The notes under the pieces are model-generated. The model had not been told where the DNA came from. It searched no databases and saw only the letters and a list, made by a program, of their open reading frames with translations. A program made the translations under genes and the position numbers. A DNA stretch of 64,000 nucleotides from CBFHND01 sp965657085 (GTDB lineage Bacteria > Pseudomonadota > Alphaproteobacteria > Rhodobacterales > Rhodobacteraceae): contig CBFHND010000006.1 of NCBI GenBank assembly GCA_965657085.1, forward strand, positions 62,001-126,000, in the 5' to 3' direction. Shown in pieces: positions 60,676 to 64,000 of this stretch; the first letter of the stretch is position 1, and every line of letters starts with the position of its first letter.

Positions 60676-61141
60676 CTATTTCCGCCAGCGCTTGAGCATA
60701 CCGCGCACGATCCAAGGATGGGCGATCCCAACGGGGATCATATAGGCACGGCCAAACAAGTTGTGGGTACATACGGAAGATGTCACCGAGAGCGTATCGC
60801 CTTGGATGGACAGGCAAGTCATTACATCAAGGTGGCGGTCTCGCTCGGTGAGAGCCAGACACTCATCATCGACGTGCTCGACAAGAAAGAAATCCAGATA
60901 GTCCCCAACCTTTACGGTGAGGGTCTGCTGGCCACTAAAACCGCCAATTCGCTTCACCCCAAACATCGAGGAAACCGTGTCACGTATTTTTGAAAGCGAA
61001 CTTCAGAAGCGGTTGTGGTTCACGCATGATGGCGTTCCATGCTTCCAGAGCGGTCATCCTTTCAGGCAGGCACATGTCCTGACGATCAAAATAATCGAGC
61101 TTCGGTATCGGTTTCAGAACGCGAACGTTGCTATTTGGCAA
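60676..61141 (-). pseudogene. DUF2867 family gene split by a frameshift
   Basis: On the minus strand, codons from about 61141 read PNSNVRVLKPIPKLDYFDRQ, then CLPERMTALEAWNAIMREPQ and FAFKNT, and stop. Shifting one base at the A5 run (T5 at 60987-60991 on the plus strand) lets the frame continue as FKIRDTVSSMFGVKRIGGFS and on to the DUF2867 core and C-terminus (LDVMTCLSIQ, THNLFGRAYMIPV, LKRWRK). Removing one A restores a single protein of about 154 residues. The start (TTG at 61141) is uncertain. A sequencing error is possible. Confidence 0.75.
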
Positions 61142-61312
61142 GATGAGTATGACCTAAATCTAGGTGCGGCGCAGCACTGCGCAAGCCGGTCTGAAGGCGC
61201 GTCTTCATTCCGCGGAACAGAACAGAAGCGCAACGTCGATCACTGCAACCGTGTGCGCTTGCGCAGCAACGGCATATCTCGACCCAAGCGGGAGATCGGG
61301 AAAAGAGAAGGA

Positions 61313-61388
61313 TGGTGGAGCATAGCGGGATCGAACCGCTGACCTCCTGCATGCCATGCAGGCGCTCTCCCAGCTGAGCTAATGCCCC
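61313..61388 (-). tRNA. tRNA-Ala (anticodon GGC)
   Basis: The minus strand gives a 76-base cloverleaf. The acceptor stem is GGGGCAT with ATGCTCC (one G-T pair), the D arm AGCTCAGCTGGGAGAGC, the anticodon arm CCTGC-ATGGCAT-GCAGG with anticodon GGC, and the T arm GCGG-TTCGATC-CCGC. The CCA end is encoded. It stands alone; no integrase gene or repeat of its 3' end is seen nearby. Confidence 0.96.
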
Positions 61389-61473
61389 ATCCGTGGCCTG
61401 ATGGCCGTGCGCCGCTGATTAGGCGCTTTGGCAGGCAGGATCAAGCGAAAAAGACCATGCCTGCCAATGCGAT

Positions 61474-61803
61474 TTAGCTGTCGTCGTCGTCCGCCGCCAC
61501 GTCGGCGATTTCGTCGAGCGACACGTTATCGTCATCGTCGTCGTCTTCGAGGATATCATCATCGATATCGACATCCACATCGGAGTCGTCGTCCAGAACC
61601 ACCTCTTCGTCGTCAACCTCGGCGGCTTTGGCCTTGGTTGTCGCGGCGTCTTCGGCGTCGGCGGCGATCATGCGGGTCTTGGTGCTGTCCAGCTCGACCA
61701 CTTCGCCGGTGTAGGGGCTGACGATCGGGTTCTTGTTCAGGTCGTAAAACCGCTTGCCTGTGGTGGGGCAAAGGCGTTTCGTACCCCATTCTTCCTTGGG
61801 CAT
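61474..61803 (-). CDS. TIGR02300/FYDLN acid domain protein
   Basis: The 109-residue protein has a conserved head of about 45 residues with the name-giving motif GKRFYDLNKNPIVSPYTGE and an aspartate/glutamate-rich tail to the end (runs of up to six D). The family is widespread in alphaproteobacteria and of unknown function; the head resembles a small zinc-ribbon remnant. GAC/GAT codon repeats in the tail give the DNA a trinucleotide look. Confidence 0.9.
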   Translation of the reverse strand: MPKEEWGTKRLCPTTGKRFYDLNKNPIVSPYTGEVVELDSTKTRMIAADAEDAATTKAKAAEVDDEEVVLDDDSDVDVDIDDDILEDDDDDDNVSLDEIADVAADDDDS

Positions 61804-61928
61804 GGATGTCCCCTTTGAATTTGCTGTTGCGTTTGGGCTGTGTGTCTAGATGATTCAGGCCAACTGCCATATGGTTGGGGCGGAGTCAAAGCCTTCGTGC
61901 AAGATTGGCAGACAGAGGAGCAGATAGG

Positions 61929-62621
61929 ATGGGACTGCACCTGTTACAAGATGGGCCACCGGTTGAGGTTGTGCTGCGCAGGTCCGCGCGGGCGCGGCGC
62001 ATTTCACTGCGGGTTTCCGCTTTGGACGGGCGGGTGACGCTGACACTGCCCAAAGGCGTGGCCGAGGACGAGGCGATGGCCTTTGCCCGCTCGAAGGAAG
62101 CGTGGATCAGGGGGCATCTGGACGCTCGTGGTGCGGACGTGGTCGTGGCGCACGGGGCCGAAGTGCCTATTGGCGGCGTGGCACGCAACGTCGTACCGGG
62201 CGCGGGGCGACGGGTGGTGATTTCCGATACTGAAATCGCTGTGCCGGGTGCGCCCGCACAGGTGGGCAAACGTCTGGGCGCGCATCTGAAGGCCCATGCG
62301 CGCATTCGCCTTGCCGAGGCGTCGGACAGATACGCCTCTTTGCTGGGCAGGCCTTACAATCGCATCAGCATCCGCGACACCCGGTCCCGCTGGGGGTCCT
62401 GTTCCAGTCAGGGGACGCTGATGTATTCGTGGCGTCTGGTTCTGATGCCGGACGCGGTGTTGGAATATGTGGCCGCCCACGAGGTCGCGCATCTGGCCGA
62501 AATGAACCACAGCCGCGCGTTCTGGGACACCGTGGCGCGCATTCACGGGCCGTATCAGGCGCCGCGCAAATGGCTGCGCGCACATGGCACGGATTTTCAC
62601 CGCTTTCGATTTGGTGATTGA
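61929..62621 (+). CDS. YgjP-like (M48/SprT-type) metalloprotease
   Basis: The 230-residue protein has the zinc-protease motif HEVAH at about 180, followed by NHSRAFW, and the RDTRSRWGSCSSQGTL motif before it, typical for the YgjP/DUF45 group. The N-terminal half (VVLRRSARARRISLRVS) is family typical. It is cytoplasmic and the substrate is unknown. The start at 61929 is preferred over an in-frame start at 61875 because family similarity begins there. Confidence 0.88.
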   Translation: MGLHLLQDGPPVEVVLRRSARARRISLRVSALDGRVTLTLPKGVAEDEAMAFARSKEAWIRGHLDARGADVVVAHGAEVPIGGVARNVVPGAGRRVVISDTEIAVPGAPAQVGKRLGAHLKAHARIRLAEASDRYASLLGRPYNRISIRDTRSRWGSCSSQGTLMYSWRLVLMPDAVLEYVAAHEVAHLAEMNHSRAFWDTVARIHGPYQAPRKWLRAHGTDFHRFRFGD

Positions 62622-62654
62622 CCCTTGCTGCGGTTGTGATCACAAAATGCTACC

Positions 62655-63305
62655 ATGACAACGCCACCCCGCGCCACAGAAGCCACCACCGCCGCACATG
62701 ATCAGGTATATCGCCGTCTGCGCGGCCGGATCATGCATGGCGACATCCCTCCGGGGCAGGCATTGACGCTGCGCGGTATCGGGCGCGAATACGATGTCAG
62801 CATGACACCTGCACGTGAGGCCGTGCGCCGCCTTGTGGCTGAAGGCGCTCTGACCATGTCGAGCAGCGGTCGCATCGGCACGCCCGAACTGTCCCCGGAA
62901 CGGATCGAAGAACTTGCCGCCCTGCGCGCCCTGATCGAGGTGGAACTTGCCAGCCGCGCCTTGCCGCGGGCGCACATGGCCTTGATCGAACGGTTGCAAA
63001 CCATCAACGGCGCAGTCGCCGAGGCCGTCGCGCACCGCGACGCCGTGCGCTACATCCGCACCAACCTCGAATTTCACCGGACGCTCTACTTGCGTGCACA
63101 GGCCCCGGCGATGCTGGCGATGGCCGAAACGGTCTGGTTGCAGATGGGTCCGACCATGCGGGCGCTTTATGGCCGTTTGCGCCGTACCGAACCGCCGCAA
63201 TACCACAGGCTGATCATCGCGGCCCTGCGGGCGGGTGACGAGCCCGGCTTGCGTCTGGCCGTGCGGTCGGACGTGACCCAGGGATTGCGGATGTTGGCGC
63301 GCTGA
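62655..63305 (+). CDS. GntR-family regulator with FCD domain
   Basis: The 216-residue regulator has the GntR helix-turn-helix (QVYRRLRGRIMHGDIPPGQA, then REYDVSMTPAREAVRRLVAEG) and a C-terminal FCD domain of about 130 residues with the metal-ligand histidine in EFHRTLY. It lies 71 bases before a binding-protein gene in the same direction and may control it in response to the imported compound. Confidence 0.9.
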   Translation: MTTPPRATEATTAAHDQVYRRLRGRIMHGDIPPGQALTLRGIGREYDVSMTPAREAVRRLVAEGALTMSSSGRIGTPELSPERIEELAALRALIEVELASRALPRAHMALIERLQTINGAVAEAVAHRDAVRYIRTNLEFHRTLYLRAQAPAMLAMAETVWLQMGPTMRALYGRLRRTEPPQYHRLIIAALRAGDEPGLRLAVRSDVTQGLRMLAR

Positions 63306-63376
63306 CGCCTCGGCCATTGCCCGACGATGGCTTTCCCCTCTAAGCTGCTGCCAACGCTTTGATGGGGAGGATGACA

Positions 63377-64000
63377 ATGACGACGATTTCACGGCGCGGT
63401 GCGCTGGGCCTTATGGGAGGTGCCGCAACACTTCCAATGCTGGCCAGCCCGGTATTTGCCAACACCAAGATGACTGTCGGCGCGTTGCGCTTTACCAGCC
63501 ATGCGGCCAGCTTTGTGGCGCTTGAGCGTGGGTATTTCGCCGAGCAGGGTTTGGATGTTGAATTCAAGTTTTTCCAAGCCGCCCAGCCGATGGCCGTGGC
63601 CATTGCTTCGGGTGATGCCGACTACGCCGTGACCGCGATCAGCGGCGGTCTTGTGTCGCTGGCGGAAAAGGGCGCGGCCAAGGTTATCGGCGGTGCGCTG
63701 AGCGAGGAGGCTGGGATCGACGGGCAGAAGATCATTGCGTCCAACGCTGCATATGACGCTGGCCTGACCAGCCCCGCGATGCTGGATGGCAAGAGCTGGG
63801 CGGTGACACAGGCCGGGTCGTCCTTTCACTACATGGGGGCCAAGATCGCCGCGGCGGAGGGCATCAGCCTCAGCTACAAGCCGCTGCAAAAGGTGGGCGC
63901 GATCATCGGTGCACTGAAGTCCGGGCAGGTGGACGCGTGGTCCATCGTGCCGCATATCGCCAAGGGCCTTGGCGGTGCGGGCGCCGTCAAGATCATCGGC
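63377..64000 (+). CDS. ABC transporter binding protein, NitT/TauT type (5' part)
   Basis: The 208 codons present encode a signal peptide with a twin-arginine-like motif (SRRGALGLMGG) ending ASPVFA, then an NMT1/THI5-like binding fold: VGALRFTSHAASFVALERGY, FAEQGLDVEFKFF and ASGDADYAVTAISGG. The gene runs off the end of the window. It begins at 63377, six bases after GGGGAGG; the ATG at 63371 touches that site. The ligand (sulfonate, pyrimidine, amine or other) cannot be told. Confidence 0.85.
   Translation, partial: MTTISRRGALGLMGGAATLPMLASPVFANTKMTVGALRFTSHAASFVALERGYFAEQGLDVEFKFFQAAQPMAVAIASGDADYAVTAISGGLVSLAEKGAAKVIGGALSEEAGIDGQKIIASNAAYDAGLTSPAMLDGKSWAVTQAGSSFHYMGAKIAAAEGISLSYKPLQKVGAIIGALKSGQVDAWSIVPHIAKGLGGAGAVKIIG

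Noticed and set aside
60482..60817. A 111-codon frame left of the DUF2867 remnant
   Set aside because: It overlaps the DUF2867 coding part in another frame and has no recognisable pattern. The 216-base gap 60460-60675 shows nothing I can support.
61313..61388. tRNA-Ala as a possible integration site for a mobile element
   Set aside because: No integrase, no copy of the tRNA 3' end and no change of gene style were found on either side.
61474..61640. Trinucleotide-like GTC/ATC repeats that could pass for a microsatellite or CRISPR-like array
   Set aside because: They encode the acidic tail of the FYDLN protein and vary at third positions as normal codons do. There are no spacers or fixed repeats.
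62655..63305. GntR regulator as the controller of the formate dehydrogenase operon
   Set aside because: It lies about 45 kb away next to a binding-protein gene; nothing ties it to the GTATAC element near 6425.

Overview
The window reads as chromosomal DNA of an alphaproteobacterium of the family Rhodobacteraceae, most likely of the marine Roseobacter group. The evidence is high GC content, tightly packed operons with ATGA and GTGA overlaps, a complete taurine pathway (tpa, xsc, pta, soeABC, tauR, tauABC), a periplasmic formate dehydrogenase locus with its usual alphaproteobacterial helper genes, and an FYDLN-type acidic protein. No phage, transposase, integron or CRISPR array was found. One tRNA gene (Ala, anticodon GGC) is present and no rRNA.

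Positions 1-17032 are dominated by formate oxidation. After the end of a ferredoxin-reductase-like gene and rsmD comes a left-pointing set (DUF6505, a biotin/lipoate-ligase-like protein, an ApbC/Mrp carrier ATPase, DUF6494). Next is a c-type cytochrome that carries what looks like a shrunken TupA tungstate-binding domain, facing a 651-residue poly-[4Fe-4S] protein with HdrA-like features. To the right runs one long operon: DUF3305, DUF3306, TorD-type chaperone, a small Tat-targeted protein, the catalytic subunit (cysteine form), the ferredoxin subunit, the cytochrome b subunit, a WD40-cytochrome c fusion, a 41-residue membrane peptide, and the tungstate importer tupBCA. Co-transcribed tungstate uptake suggests a tungsten enzyme acting in the periplasm and feeding electrons to quinone and/or cytochromes c.

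Positions 17020-40990 hold mostly housekeeping and stress genes: map, sfsA, a MoaB/CinA-like protein, acetyltransferases, a peroxidase-like protein, two OmpA-family proteins, a LysR regulator, an ECF sigma factor with its membrane anti-sigma, an ArsR-type regulator with a palindromic operator, fadH, rppH, adenosine kinase, nth, an AraC-Ogt DNA-repair protein, the MnmC functions split into two divergent genes, a lytic transglycosylase and dapA. A CorA-type transporter survives only as a C-terminal relic at 24542-24673.

Positions 40990-55557 form the taurine region. TauABC imports taurine, Tpa converts it to sulfoacetaldehyde, Xsc releases sulfite and acetyl phosphate, Pta makes acetyl-CoA, and SoeABC oxidises sulfite at the membrane. 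TauR is encoded in the middle, and sequences resembling its reported direct-repeat binding site lie upstream of tauR, upstream of xsc and between tpa and tauA. Three small palindromes sharing GTARGGYGGG and several hairpins sit in the gaps.

Positions 55748-64000 hold a phasin-like protein, a MacAB-like three-gene exporter, a frameshifted DUF2867 gene, tRNA-Ala, an FYDLN protein, a YgjP-like metalloprotease, a GntR regulator and the first part of an ABC-transporter binding protein that runs off the end.
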